Assembly: GCA_946482425.1 (NCBI GenBank)
Contig: CAMLRO010000007.1
Location: 1-42,402, forward strand
Length of the DNA: 42,402 nucleotides
Source: an uncultured Lactobacillus sp.
GTDB lineage: Bacteria > Bacillota > Bacilli > Lactobacillales > Lactobacillaceae
Reading direction: 5' to 3'
Shown here: positions 23,299-32,240 of the stretch, in pieces
How positions within the stretch are numbered: the first letter of the stretch is position 1
Layout: each line of letters starts with the position of its first letter
The notes under the pieces: generated by a model
The model's database searches: none
Told to the model about the DNA's origin: nothing
The model's input: the letters and a program-made list of their open reading frames with translations, nothing else
Position numbers and translations under genes: made by a program

Positions 23299-24379
23299 TT
23301 TGTTCAGCCAGCTCCTCTAGTTGCTTAGTTTGGTTATACAAAATCAAAGCATCAATGATTTCATCAAGTTCACCATTCATTACCCGGTCAAGTTTATTAA
23401 GCGTCAAGCCGATACGATGATCAGTCACACGATTTTGCGGGTAGTTATAAGTTCTGATACGCTCTGACCTGTCACCAGTCCCGACAGCATTTTTGCGTTT
23501 AGCATCATATTGATCCCGATTTTGACTTTCATAATAATCATAGACACGAGATTTTAAAATTTGCATCGCTTTTTCCCGGTTTTGCTGCTGACTACGTTGA
23601 TCCTGCATTGCGACAACGATTCCTGTCGGCAAATGCGTCATACGCACAGCACTTGAAGTTTTGTTAATATGCTGACCACCGGCACCACTAGAACGGTAGA
23701 CATCAACTCTAATATCTTTGGGATCTAAATCAAGGTCAACCTGCTCATATTCAGGCATTACGGCAACAGTTGCCGTTGAAGTATGAACACGACCTTGGGA
23801 TTCAGTTACAGGAACGCGTTGTACGCGGTGCGCTCCGTTTTCATATTTAAGTTTTGAATAAACCTTATTGCCAGTAATCATAATGGCAACCCGTTTGTAA
23901 CCGCCAACTTCGGTTGGTTCACTGTCGACAATAGAAACCTGCCAGTTTTGTCTTTCTGCATATTTTTCATACATTCTGAGCAAATCACCGGCAAATAAGG
24001 AAGCTTCATCCCCACCAGCTGCTCCCCTGATTTCCATAATGATATCTTTGTCATCATTAGGATCCTTTGGCAGCATTAAAATCTTGATTTCATCTTCCAG
24101 TTTGTCAATATCCTGCTCTAAATCTTCATTTTCTTCTTTGGCCATTTCTACCAAATCAGAATCATTTTCATTAGCAATAATATCCTTGTTATCAGAAATC
24201 TCTTTTTTATCAGCTTTATATTTGCGGTATTTTTCAACTACATCTCGCAAATCTGCTTCTTCTTTAGAAACCTCCATGTACCTTTTAGTATCATTGATAA
24301 CTTCTGGGTCAGCCATCATTTCTTGTAATTCATCATAATGAGCAACAAGACTTTCAAGCTGTGCCATAATTTTATCCAT
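23291..24379 (-). CDS. prfA: Peptide chain release factor 1
   Basis: 362 residues. The stop-codon recognition tripeptide region [14 protein letters not shown] marks RF1 (P-x-T type, UAA/UAG), and the catalytic GGQ is in [19 protein letters not shown] (about 230-248). The N-terminal coiled-coil domain is rich in Asp, Glu and Lys. It releases peptides at the ribosomal A site. It lies 17 bp after tdk and is coupled to prmC. Confidence 0.97.
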   Translation of the reverse strand: MDKIMAQLESLVAHYDELQEMMADPEVINDTKRYMEVSKEEADLRDVVEKYRKYKADKKEISDNKDIIANENDSDLVEMAKEENEDLEQDIDKLEDEIKILMLPKDPNDDKDIIMEIRGAAGGDEASLFAGDLLRMYEKYAERQNWQVSIVDSEPTEVGGYKRVAIMITGNKVYSKLKYENGAHRVQRVPVTESQGRVHTSTATVAVMPEYEQVDLDLDPKDIRVDVYRSSGAGGQHINKTSSAVRMTHLPTGIVVAMQDQRSQQQNREKAMQILKSRVYDYYESQNRDQYDAKRKNAVGTGDRSERIRTYNYPQNRVTDHRIGLTLNKLDRVMNGELDEIIDALILYNQTKQLEELAEQNV

Positions 24380-24396
24380 GTTGTTCTAATCCCTTC

Positions 24397-24996
24397 CTAT
24401 CTTGTTTGATCAGGGTGAAAATAATGAAACCGACAAACCGGATAATAACTTTCATCCCCGCCAATTTGAACCTGTTCACCCTCGTAAACTGGTTTACCAT
24501 TGTGTATCCGTTGATTCATTGTAGCCTTTCTACCGCAGTAGTGGCAAATTGTTTTGATCTCTTTTATTTTATCAGCAAAAATCAACAAATTCTTGGTTCC
24601 TTCAAATAAATTATTTTGAAAGTCGTTTTTTAAGCCGAAAGTCATTACGGGAATGCATAAGTCATCCACTATTTTGGCGCATTCCACCACATGATGACGC
24701 TCCAAAAACTGAGCTTCATCAACAAACACGCAGGCAATCGCACCATCTCCACGTGCTTTTTCCTGCTCATTCAACTTTTTTATATAAGCAAAAATATCAA
24801 AATCATGGTCAATCGGAACTGCATTTCTGTGAAGTCCAATTCTTGAGGCCACAGTTCCAACTCCGCTACGATCATCAATCTTACTGGTTAACAAAGCGAT
24901 TTTACGACCTTGAGCTTCATAGTTATGAGCATCCTTTAGTATCTCTAAAGTTTTGCCACTGCTCATCGTGCCATACTCAAAAAATAATTGTGCCAT
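24397..24996 (-). CDS. tdk: Thymidine kinase
   Basis: 199 residues, the tetrameric type II enzyme. P-loop [13 protein letters not shown] is at about 8-20, the Walker B-like [14 protein letters not shown] is near 110, and the zinc-binding lasso has Cys pairs in ICHYCGRKA and [11 protein letters not shown]. It phosphorylates thymidine for salvage. It is the first gene of the tdk-prfA-prmC-sua5 run and is divergent from murT. Confidence 0.96.
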   Translation of the reverse strand: MAQLFFEYGTMSSGKTLEILKDAHNYEAQGRKIALLTSKIDDRSGVGTVASRIGLHRNAVPIDHDFDIFAYIKKLNEQEKARGDGAIACVFVDEAQFLERHHVVECAKIVDDLCIPVMTFGLKNDFQNNLFEGTKNLLIFADKIKEIKTICHYCGRKATMNQRIHNGKPVYEGEQVQIGGDESYYPVCRFHYFHPDQTR

Positions 24997-25101
24997 TTTT
25001 GCTCCTTTGTTTCATTTAAATTCACCTAACTAATCTAGTATAATGTAAAAATAAAATATGTGTAGTTAAATGGTTAAAAACTCGTTTTCAATTTGTGGCT
25101 A

Positions 25102-25110
25102 TGCTATAGT
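25102..25110 (+). promoter_or_regulatory. Extended -10 promoter of murT
   Basis: TGC followed by TATAGT (25105-25110) is an extended -10. No good -35 is seen 17 bp upstream. The start codon is 29 bp downstream. A further TATAAT on the plus strand near 25039 could contribute. Confidence 0.4.
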
Positions 25111-25139
25111 TGATAGTGATTTTAAAGCGAGGGAAGAAT

Positions 25140-26492
25140 ATGAGTTTTAAGTCTGTAATAGCAAAAAGCGCGGGTAAATCAAGTTACTGGTTTTTACATA
25201 ATGTTTTAAAAGGCGGTACCAGTTTTCCCGGCAAGTTGGCAATGGACCTGGATCCTGAAATTTTAAAAACACTAGCTGAAGGATATGAAACTGTTGTTGT
25301 TACCGGTACAAATGGCAAGACCATGACTACAGCTTTGATCGTGGCTGCACTAAGAGAAAAATACGGCGACGTTTTGACCAATCCATCGGGTTCCAACATG
25401 CAACAAGGAATTGTGACGGCCTTTTTAGCACACAAAAAGAAAAAATCTTCAAGACCAATTGCAGTGTTAGAAGTTGACGAAGCAAATGTCAAAATGGTGA
25501 CGGAACTGCTTCATCCCAGCGTTTTTGTTTTAACCAATATTTTTCGCGACCAAATGGATCGCTATGGTGAAATCTACACTACATACGATAAAATTGTTGA
25601 AGGAATCAAACTGGCACCCGAGACTACTATTATTGCCAATGGTGATGCCAGTATCTTTTCTTCAGTCGACTTACCTAATCCTAAAATTTTTTATGGCTTT
25701 AAACTGCCTAGCGATGAGCCGCAAAATGACAGCAAGGCTCCTGTCAACACGGATGGCATCTTATGCCCTAAGTGCGATCATATCTTACATTATCATGAAC
25801 GTATTTATGCTAACCTGGGAGATTTTTTCTGTCCTAACTGCAATTATCACAGACCCGAATTAACATATTCTGTTAACAAAATTATTGAGCAGTCACCTAA
25901 TAAACTCAAATTTCAAATGGGCAAAAAAGACTACAGCATTAACATTGGCGGCACTTACAATATTTATAATGCTCTAGCTGCCTATTCTGTGGCACGTTAT
26001 TTTGACCTGAGTGAAGAAGAAATTGCTCAGGCTTTTGCTAAAAACAAGCGGATTTTTGGCAGACAAGAATTAATTAAATATGAAGGAAAAGAAATTGATT
26101 TGATTTTAGTTAAAAATCCGGTTGGTCTAGATGAGGTGCTGCACATGCTTAACACTGAAAAAGATGATTATTCATTAGTAGCCTTGCTTAATGCCAACCA
26201 CGCTGACGGCATTGACACTTCCTGGATTTGGGATGGTCAGTTTGAAGACCTCAACCATAAACAAATTAAAAAAATTCTGGTTGGTGGAGAGCGCTGGCAC
26301 GACATGGGCTTTCGTCTGGAGGTTGCCGGTTTTGACCCGGGTAAAATGGTTACCTGCACCGACAATGAGGAAGTAATTGCCAATATTGCTAACTTACCAA
26401 CGAAAAAGGTTTACATTTTGTCTACCTATACTGCTATGCTCTCTTTACGCAAGACTATGGCTGAGAAAAAAATGATTAAGGCTGGGATGTAA
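25140..26492 (+). CDS. murT: Lipid II isoglutaminyl synthase, MurT subunit
   Basis: 450 residues from the ATG at 25140, preceded by GAGGGAAG; an in-frame start at 25110 lies in the promoter and is discounted. Mur-ligase P-loop TGTNGKTMTT is near 54-63, and a four-Cys zinc ribbon (CPKC ... CPNC) is near 205-230. The C-terminal DUF1727 domain follows the KNPVGLDEVL motif. MurT activates the D-Glu of lipid II with ATP, and its partner GatD supplies ammonia from glutamine. gatD usually follows directly, but here a terminator follows and no amidotransferase is in the window. Confidence 0.93.
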   Translation: MSFKSVIAKSAGKSSYWFLHNVLKGGTSFPGKLAMDLDPEILKTLAEGYETVVVTGTNGKTMTTALIVAALREKYGDVLTNPSGSNMQQGIVTAFLAHKKKKSSRPIAVLEVDEANVKMVTELLHPSVFVLTNIFRDQMDRYGEIYTTYDKIVEGIKLAPETTIIANGDASIFSSVDLPNPKIFYGFKLPSDEPQNDSKAPVNTDGILCPKCDHILHYHERIYANLGDFFCPNCNYHRPELTYSVNKIIEQSPNKLKFQMGKKDYSINIGGTYNIYNALAAYSVARYFDLSEEEIAQAFAKNKRIFGRQELIKYEGKEIDLILVKNPVGLDEVLHMLNTEKDDYSLVALLNANHADGIDTSWIWDGQFEDLNHKQIKKILVGGERWHDMGFRLEVAGFDPGKMVTCTDNEEVIANIANLPTKKVYILSTYTAMLSLRKTMAEKKMIKAGM

Positions 26493-26515
26493 AAGTAACA
26501 GTAATATAAATTGAA

Positions 26516-26557
26516 AACCCGCAAAGTGTGCAATGAAACATTTTGCGGGTTATTTTT
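26516..26557. terminator. Bidirectional terminator after murT
   Basis: Stem AACCCGCAAA (26516-26525) with TTTTGCGGGTT (26541-26551) has T-rich tracts on both sides. On the minus strand it lies just past the stop of the remnant ABC 3' end, so it was probably also the exporter's original terminator. Confidence 0.85.
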
Positions 26558-26610
26558 ATTTTGTATTTTTCGCTAAGTTAAAGATCTTGACGTTGTTTTC
26601 TTGTGCTATT
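26556..26610 (-). pseudogene. Orphan 3' end of the ABC exporter gene, left flank of the cassette
   Basis: In the exporter frame this reads IAQENNVKIFNL then AKNTK and a stop at 26556-26558. The intact gene has the same IAQENNVKIFNL followed by EKNDA. The first 38 bp (26573-26610) match 28569-28606 exactly. It is a stub left where the cassette separated the gene from its former tail. Confidence 0.85.
26573..26610 (-). repeat. 38-bp direct repeat, left copy
   Basis: Identical to 28569-28606 over 38 bp, beginning CTAAGTTAAAG and ending GTGCTATT on the plus strand. Flanking bases diverge at once on both sides. Interpreted as an att-like target duplication. Confidence 0.9.
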
Positions 26611-26647
26611 AGGAAACTAGAATTAAATATCCCCATTTATAGAAGAA

Positions 26648-27574
26648 TCAAAGATGTATTCCCTTTTTTCTTTCATCTAAATATCTGTTCAGCACTTCTA
26701 AATGATGCATAATTGAGTATTCTTTAATTTGTCCCAATGCAGGAGATTTTTTACTAGTATAATCTTTTATTAGAATATCTGCCCCTGAAGATTGATTTTT
26801 CTTTGGTTGGTCAACATACCAATCTGCAAACTTTCTAAGAGCCTCTGATACCTTACCTTTTTGGTCTGAAGTATCATCATTGCTGTTAGAAGTAAAATGT
26901 TGAATTCTGAGCTCATCGTTTTCATCAAAATAAACAATATGTATTGAAACAGCTTTAGGTATCCAGCCCTTTTTATTATATTCTTTTCCAATTATTGAAT
27001 AGTCACTGAAACCAAAGTAACCGGCATTGTCAAAAATCTGATGATCTATTGAAAAGAATTCATCTGGCTTATTTAAGTACCCCGAATTGTTTTTTTGTTT
27101 ATTAAATTTATCATCTAACAAAATAAGTTTTTTTGAATTTTGAAATTTCATTTTAAAAGATGTATTATCCGGTATTATTTTAAGGACTGTTTCATTATCA
27201 ATTTTTGAAACATCTAAATTAAAGATATCTGAATTTAGAAAGAGAGCTGCTGTATCTTCAGAAGACATTTTTTTTAATATATCAATGTCAGTCTGAGATT
27301 TTATGATTCGACCTTTAATAAAGAATCTACTATTTCTTGCATCATTAAACTCTTTTGTATTAATAGGCTTATAGGAACCTACCTGAGGATTCTGGATAGC
27401 CACAAATTTTTTCTTATGTGCTATCATGTACATCACAAAGTTATTAAAATCTGAACTTTTCTCATTAACAGGCTCTATAATTGGCAAAATTTTATCATTA
27501 ATTTTCTTATCATTAATTAGTTTTTTAATTGCTATTAATTCATATCTTTTTCCTCGTAAATATGGAAAATACAT
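26648..27574 (-). CDS. sce7725 family protein (paired with sce7726)
   Basis: 308 residues. The opening MYFPYLRGKRYELIAIKKL and the following ILPIIEP match my memory of the sce7725 family, which resembles the phage T4 beta-protein type. There is no signal peptide or membrane segment. Middle and C-terminal parts are rich in Lys, Asn and Asp and show no catalytic motif that I recognise. It begins 13 bp after the sce7726-like gene on the same strand, so the two form an operon. The family is known as a conserved neighbour of sce7726; its function is not known to me. A role in defence is inference. Confidence 0.65.
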   Translation of the reverse strand: MYFPYLRGKRYELIAIKKLINDKKINDKILPIIEPVNEKSSDFNNFVMYMIAHKKKFVAIQNPQVGSYKPINTKEFNDARNSRFFIKGRIIKSQTDIDILKKMSSEDTAALFLNSDIFNLDVSKIDNETVLKIIPDNTSFKMKFQNSKKLILLDDKFNKQKNNSGYLNKPDEFFSIDHQIFDNAGYFGFSDYSIIGKEYNKKGWIPKAVSIHIVYFDENDELRIQHFTSNSNDDTSDQKGKVSEALRKFADWYVDQPKKNQSSGADILIKDYTSKKSPALGQIKEYSIMHHLEVLNRYLDERKKGIHL

Positions 27575-27587
27575 AATTTAACCTCCC

Positions 27588-28436
27588 TCACTTATATATT
27601 TCCTTTAGTCTCAGATTTAGATCTTCAATTTGTTTTTTTCGATAGTCAGAAAAATAAATTACTTCTCTTAAAGCAGGTGGAAAATTTAATATTAAAGAAT
27701 TATTATTTTTAAATTTATTTATATAGCGGAGTTTAAGCATTATAGCTAGTTCTTCTTGAACTACTTCGATAGGTATCTGTTTAAACATTTTTAAACTATC
27801 TTTAAAATAGTGAAAATCATCTGCTTTCGATAATGTACCTAAATTTTTAAGCAAAATTGATTCATATTCCTTTTTTCTTAAAATTTTAAATATTACTGTA
27901 TGATCAAGAAATTTATTATATTTAGTTGCTTTTCGAATTCTTTTAATAGTATTTCTTTTAGTTAAAACATATAATCCTACATTTTTATTAAGTACGGCTT
28001 TTTCCACATTTTTCAAATGACTTTCATCCATAATGACGTTAACGTAAGAAAATGCTTTATAATAATCTTGAAGTTGTCCTGACAGCCTTTGTAAACTATC
28101 AAGACCACTTTTTATTTCAAAAACTTCAGCTTTACCATTAATGAGAATAAAATCAGCTATTGAATTACTGATTGGGAGCTCTCTAATTGCACTTGTAGTA
28201 TTTAAACTGTGTCTGCCTATTAATAAATTATTCAATAATTGATTCTTATAATAATATTCATTACGATAATTTTTTCTCATAAAATTATAAATTGCGACAA
28301 AACCGTCCTCTTGAGTTTCAATTTGTTTTGAAAGAGAGTACTTATCTATAACTGTTTCATTGATCACACTTTTTCCACTTTTTAAAATTTGATTTATATT
28401 TTTTTTTGTAAAAACACGATTAATTATAGAATCCAT
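27588..28436 (-). CDS. sce7726 family protein, putative PD-(D/E)XK nuclease
   Basis: 282 residues. The core reads SIADFILINGKAEVFEIKSGLDSLQRL: Asp95 then Glu107-Ile-Lys109 fits the D-x(n)-E-x-K pattern of the PD-(D/E)XK nuclease fold, and the run after it (GQLQDYYKAF) is typical of sce7726 proteins as I recall them. The C-terminal half is basic and helical, perhaps a nucleic-acid or partner surface. It is the first gene of the cassette operon, behind AAAGGAGC. Nuclease activity is inferred only from the motif. Confidence 0.68.
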   Translation of the reverse strand: MDSIINRVFTKKNINQILKSGKSVINETVIDKYSLSKQIETQEDGFVAIYNFMRKNYRNEYYYKNQLLNNLLIGRHSLNTTSAIRELPISNSIADFILINGKAEVFEIKSGLDSLQRLSGQLQDYYKAFSYVNVIMDESHLKNVEKAVLNKNVGLYVLTKRNTIKRIRKATKYNKFLDHTVIFKILRKKEYESILLKNLGTLSKADDFHYFKDSLKMFKQIPIEVVQEELAIMLKLRYINKFKNNNSLILNFPPALREVIYFSDYRKKQIEDLNLRLKEIYK

Positions 28437-28456
28437 TATATAGCTCCTTTAAAAAT

Positions 28457-28485
28457 ATTATAAATAGGTATCCTTGCATTCTCAA
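28457..28485 (-). promoter_or_regulatory. Promoter of the sce7726-sce7725 pair
   Basis: Minus strand: -35 TTGAGA (28480-28485), 17-bp spacer, -10 TATAAT (28457-28462). A second TATAAT lies in the 11-bp near-palindrome 28489-28499 (GGTATTATACC), a possible operator. Confidence 0.6.
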
Positions 28486-28518
28486 GTGGTATTATACCTA
28501 ATGCGGATAAATCTAATT

Positions 28519-28553
28519 TTTAAAAGAGTCAATTAAATAATAAGTTAGACTCT
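28519..28553 (-). terminator. Terminator at the exporter's 3' end, carried by the cassette
   Basis: AGAGTC (28525-28530) pairs with GACTCT (28548-28553), extended by AA/TT, and is followed by T-rich sequence on the minus strand. The stem overlaps the exporter stop codon. Confidence 0.6.
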
Positions 28554-30153
28554 ACGCATCGTTTTTTTCTAAGTTAAAGATCTTGACGTTGTTTTCTTGT
28601 GCTATTTTTTCTTTAAAGTTGTGAGCCACTTCAATAACAATTGAAGGCAGTTGGTAAATTAAGCGGTGTACTTCATCAGCATTTTGATGATCCAGGCTAG
28701 AGGTAATTTCATCTAGTAAAAAGATCTTCTTATGACGCAGCAGTCCTCTGGCAACAGCCAGTCTCTGCGCTTGCCCACCTGAAAGATTGCTGCCTTGCTC
28801 TTTAATTTCAAAATCCAGTGCCTTGCTCCCTAACTCTTTGTCTAAACCTACCTTTTTCAGAGAAGCAACTAATTCTTCGTCTGTGAAATTTTGCAAAAGA
28901 GAAAGATTTTCCCGAATCGTTCCTGCAAATAACCAAATATTCTGTGAAATAAACACAAAATCTGAATATTTCAATTTGTGCCCGCCAAATTTCACATCAC
29001 CCATTTCAATTGGAATGTATCCTGCTATGGCATTTAGCAAGGTCGATTTGCCAATACCTGAGGGGCCAGTAATAATCATTTTGTCGTTTTCATTTAGGCT
29101 TAAAGACAGGTTTTTAAAAATTTCCCGGTCACCACGTTTAACCGACAGGTTTTCAACAACCAGTTTATTGTCAGCGACTGGCTGAGCAATTTCTTGATCC
29201 GTTTTTGTTTCAGTCCAAGAAATCTTTCTAATTCCTTCTGTACTTTGAATTTGAGTTTCAAAATTAGTTAGCTGCCGAAAGCCACCAACCACGTGATCCG
29301 CAGTCAGAGTCAAGGTAAGAATCGTACTTACTGTGACCCCTAAGATGCTGTTTTTGGCCATCCAAAGCCCTATGAAAATCGGAGTTAAAGTTATTAATAT
29401 GGCAAATAACCAAGAAATAAACTGCAGAACATATTGGAAAGCATTCAATTGGTAATATCTTTGTTCCTCATCGTGCAAAGAATGATCAAATTTCTGCATA
29501 AATAGTTTTTTAACGCCAAAATTCGTAATTTCAAAACGCCCTGCAAATAAGTCACGCGTAATCGCTAAAAAATTGGAATTAGAATGACTCCACATGTCTG
29601 TCTTAATTTTCATCTTTTCTTTCCCCAAATAACTGGGAAGAAGCGATATAAAGGAAAGAGCCAAATAAATCAGACCTGAAACTGGATTAGTCATTAATAC
29701 TACAACTGTAGAAGATATGACTGTCATCAAACTTTGAAAAAGCAATAAAAGCGGTTCAAAATACTTTTCTTCTATCTGTTTGGAAATACTAGTCATGTTG
29801 TTCAAAACTTCAGATGAATCCAAGTTAGGATTGTTAAATGAACTGGCAAAATTTGCCCTAAAATAAATGCCTTTTATCTTTTCATTTAAAGTCTGAATTG
29901 CTTTTTGCATTAACAGGCTAAATAAGAAAAGAGAAACATAAACGGTTAAATATGATAAAACTGCGGCTATGCCAAATACGATCAAACTGTTTCCATCTTT
30001 GACGTTAAGTCTGGGAATATAACCTAAAATATAGCCATTTAATACTCCTTCAAAAGAACTGGTAACACCAAAGATAAATAAACAAAGTATCATCCAGGGA
30101 TTAAGATTGCTCAAAACCCATTTTAGTGTGACATTTACCTCTTTTTTGTTCAT
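28552..30153 (-). CDS. ABC exporter, membrane and ATPase domains fused
   Basis: 533 residues: six hydrophobic segments in about 1-300, then an ATPase domain with Walker A GPSGIGKST near 362, signature LSGGQAQRLAVARGLL near 456 and Walker B KIFLLDEITSSLD near 478. The H-loop is in EVAHNF. It is a half-transporter that would work as a homodimer; the substrate cannot be told (bacteriocin/peptide or drug export are both possible). It stands alone, preceded by no partner. The last five residues (EKNDA) come from the inserted cassette and replace AKNTK. Confidence 0.9.
   Translation of the reverse strand: MNKKEVNVTLKWVLSNLNPWMILCLFIFGVTSSFEGVLNGYILGYIPRLNVKDGNSLIVFGIAAVLSYLTVYVSLFLFSLLMQKAIQTLNEKIKGIYFRANFASSFNNPNLDSSEVLNNMTSISKQIEEKYFEPLLLLFQSLMTVISSTVVVLMTNPVSGLIYLALSFISLLPSYLGKEKMKIKTDMWSHSNSNFLAITRDLFAGRFEITNFGVKKLFMQKFDHSLHDEEQRYYQLNAFQYVLQFISWLFAILITLTPIFIGLWMAKNSILGVTVSTILTLTLTADHVVGGFRQLTNFETQIQSTEGIRKISWTETKTDQEIAQPVADNKLVVENLSVKRGDREIFKNLSLSLNENDKMIITGPSGIGKSTLLNAIAGYIPIEMGDVKFGGHKLKYSDFVFISQNIWLFAGTIRENLSLLQNFTDEELVASLKKVGLDKELGSKALDFEIKEQGSNLSGGQAQRLAVARGLLRHKKIFLLDEITSSLDHQNADEVHRLIYQLPSIVIEVAHNFKEKIAQENNVKIFNLEKNDA
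28569..28606 (-). repeat. 38-bp direct repeat, right copy
   Basis: Exact match to 26573-26610. It lies inside the coding end of the intact ABC exporter. Confidence 0.9.
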
Positions 30154-30334
30154 GCTTTTACCCCATATTAGCTTAAGTTATTTAGTTTGTAATTATAGCA
30201 AGATTAAAAACAAATGACTATCAGATGTGAGTAAGAGGTCGATTTTTTCAGCTAAGTGGTTTAAAAAAGGATGTGGTACATATAACATTTGCTAGATCTG
30301 ATGGATGTTTTGTGGATTTTAAAAGCTAAAGTTA

Positions 30335-30367
30335 CAAAAAAACGATAAATTCAAATTAAAATTTATC
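30335..30367 (-). terminator. Terminator of the BspA/SLAP surface gene
   Basis: GATAAATT (30344-30351) pairs with AATTTATC (30360-30367), followed on the minus strand by G and seven T. It lies about 70 bp past the stop at 30440. Confidence 0.7.
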
Positions 30368-30439
30368 ATTTTATTAGTATAAGAAAATTAAATTTTTTAA
30401 ATAACTATATTGAAGTTAGACTCAAGAAGTGTGGTTTTA

Positions 30440-31114
30440 TTAAAAGTTTGCTTTCTTAACAAATCTATTTTTATCTACAATGTAATATTTCTTATTCTTA
30501 ATTATGACGGGATCACCATATGTTTTTACAGTTGAACCTTTTTTCAAAACTTTCTTATTCTTGCGATCACCATACTGATTATAAAGGTAGGCATTATGTT
30601 TTAATTTACGGACAACAGGATCAACATTACCGGCAGCAATGTAATATTTTATGTTGCTATTGCCCTTATCATTTAGAACGTAAAAATTGCGTCCGCTGAT
30701 AGTCGTTTTACCACAGGTCTTTAGTTGCGAACCAATTTTTAAAACAATTTGGTTTGCACGAGTACCAGTATTGTCATAAAGATAAGCATTGTGCATCAAC
30801 AATACAGTCTTTTCACTGCTTGAATCCTTATTATTGTTTTCGTCTTTGTCCTTATTTTCATCATTATTCTCCACTGGATTTGTCGGCTCAACCGGAACGG
30901 GATTAGGAGCAGGATTATTATTGTCGGTATCATCTGGTGGTGTTACTAGTTTCTTCCAAGTATAAGCACCCGGCTTGAGAGATCCATCTTGACTTTTTTG
31001 AATTAATTCAGCAGTAGTTAGTTGAGGCTCGTTATTATTATTGGTTAATCGCCATTTGTTGATAAAGTTCTCTTTATTCGGTGTTTTTTCAGGATTTGGT
31101 TGCCCCAAAGCCAC
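30440..31114 (-). CDS. C-terminal fragment: two SLAP domains
   Basis: 224 residues, with no credible ribosome site at its first Met. A Pro/Asn/Asp/Glu-rich linker (about 60-102) is followed by two related units, each with HNAYLYxxxGxR and then a KxGS-like turn and a (N/K)(F/Y)Y(V/I) strand. These are SLAP (S-layer protein) repeats that attach proteins to lactobacillar cell walls. It is probably not translated separately. Confidence 0.7.
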   Translation of the reverse strand: MALGQPNPEKTPNKENFINKWRLTNNNNEPQLTTAELIQKSQDGSLKPGAYTWKKLVTPPDDTDNNNPAPNPVPVEPTNPVENNDENKDKDENNNKDSSSEKTVLLMHNAYLYDNTGTRANQIVLKIGSQLKTCGKTTISGRNFYVLNDKGNSNIKYYIAAGNVDPVVRKLKHNAYLYNQYGDRKNKKVLKKGSTVKTYGDPVIIKNKKYYIVDKNRFVKKANF

Positions 31115-31325
31115 ATCGGTACTTAATTTTGTTTTTGAGCCTAAAACTAAAGTAGTTATACCTGGTGCGTTTTGTACACAACCTTACCGTTCACAATAGC
31201 CCCCACTGGTAGAGTCAAATCATATGCCAGCATATTTTTTATATTGGGACTTTGGGCAGTATCAAACGAACTCAAATCCAAGTAGTTGAGGCTAATCAAA
31301 TAACTAAGCATATCGTCCATGTCAG

Positions 31326-32201
31326 TCACTTTTTCAGTTTGAAATGACTTAAATCAAGTTCAGTTAAATTATAATCACCATGAAACATATTTTTCATTGA
31401 AGTAACAGAACTGGTATTAAGATTTTTGACTCCATCAATTTTAGTAAGATTTGCACAGCCATTAAACATAAAAGTCATATCTTTGACATTTTTTGCATTG
31501 GAAGCAAAATTACCGCCAATATTTAATGATCCGTCATCACTATCTATGAACATATCCGTAAACATGTAACTCATATCAGTAACTGCAGAAGTGTCCCAGC
31601 TTGATAAATCAAGAGACTTAATTTTACTGGCATAAAACATCCCTTTCATGCTAGTTACTTCTGAAGTATTAATGTTACTTAGACCACTAATCTCCGTGAG
31701 ATTTATTAAACGCTCATCCTTTACAAATCGAAACCAATAGCCAAAGTCGCCTACTAGTTTTAAATGTTGGTCAAATTGGATTTTCTTTACGTTTTTTAAT
31801 ATATCTGGGTCCGCAAATGCGCCCGCGCCATTATCTGCACCCTTAATTGTACCGGCACCCACTTTTAATGTGTTATTTGAAGGATCATAACTCCATTCAG
31901 GACCGTCAGCACCCCATTTGCCAGACTTGACAACAGTTGATTCATCTTGAGTTTGTACAGAATTTTTTTGTTTCTGAGAATCATCATCTACTCTTTTATC
32001 CAGTTCTTGATAACCAATTTTAATAGATCCAAATGTGTTTTTATTGCCCGCTAACGGCATTTTATTTGCAAGAGTTTGGTTTGACTTTCCCGCTGAATCA
32101 TTAGCTTTGACGACATTATTGTTAGCATAAAGAAAAATACTTAAGCCTGCAAAAGCCATACTGCAACTGATAAAAATTTTCTTGTATTTGCTTGTAATCA
32201 T
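31326..32201 (-). CDS. N-terminal fragment: signal peptide and BspA repeats
   Basis: 291 residues of open frame, ending in LDLSHFKLKK at the first frameshift. It would be secreted but unanchored if made alone, because the SLAP domains are in the downstream fragment. DUF285-type repeats begin about residue 160 (INTSEVTSMKGMF). Confidence 0.75.
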   Translation of the reverse strand: MITSKYKKIFISCSMAFAGLSIFLYANNNVVKANDSAGKSNQTLANKMPLAGNKNTFGSIKIGYQELDKRVDDDSQKQKNSVQTQDESTVVKSGKWGADGPEWSYDPSNNTLKVGAGTIKGADNGAGAFADPDILKNVKKIQFDQHLKLVGDFGYWFRFVKDERLINLTEISGLSNINTSEVTSMKGMFYASKIKSLDLSSWDTSAVTDMSYMFTDMFIDSDDGSLNIGGNFASNAKNVKDMTFMFNGCANLTKIDGVKNLNTSSVTSMKNMFHGDYNLTELDLSHFKLKK

Positions 32202-32240
32202 ATTTATATTCCTTTAATTTAATAATTTAAAAACTATTAT

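Larger units (their letters stand above)
26573..28568. mobile_element. About 2-kb two-gene cassette inserted at the 3' end of an ABC exporter gene
   Basis: Two exact 38-bp copies of the exporter's 3' coding end bracket a 1,958-bp segment that holds only the sce7726-like and sce7725-like genes. The right copy belongs to the intact exporter, the left copy is a stub next to the old terminator. The insertion therefore swapped the last five codons of the exporter but kept it open, as site-specific integrative elements do at gene ends. There is no recombinase inside, so one would have acted in trans, or it was lost. The cassette is visibly more AT-rich than murT on its left. Confidence 0.7.
30440..32201 (-). 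pseudogene. BspA-type leucine-rich-repeat surface protein with SLAP anchor, two frameshifts
   Basis: One gene of about 588 codons split by two 1-bp losses. Start at 32201 behind AAAGGAAT, with a signal peptide (KKIFISCSMAFAGLSIFLYANNNVVKA). Then BspA/DUF285 repeats (LDLSSWDTSAVTDMSYMF and similar). At 31338-31340 an A tract (minus strand CAAACTG) is one base short; restoring it continues TEKVTDMDDML. At 31170-31173 a second A tract (CAAAACG) is one base short; restoring it reads VYKNAPGITTLVLG into the C-terminal half. That half ends in two SLAP domains, which bind the S-layer or wall. Both lesions lie in A runs, so sequencing error or phase variation are alternatives to true decay. Confidence 0.8.
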
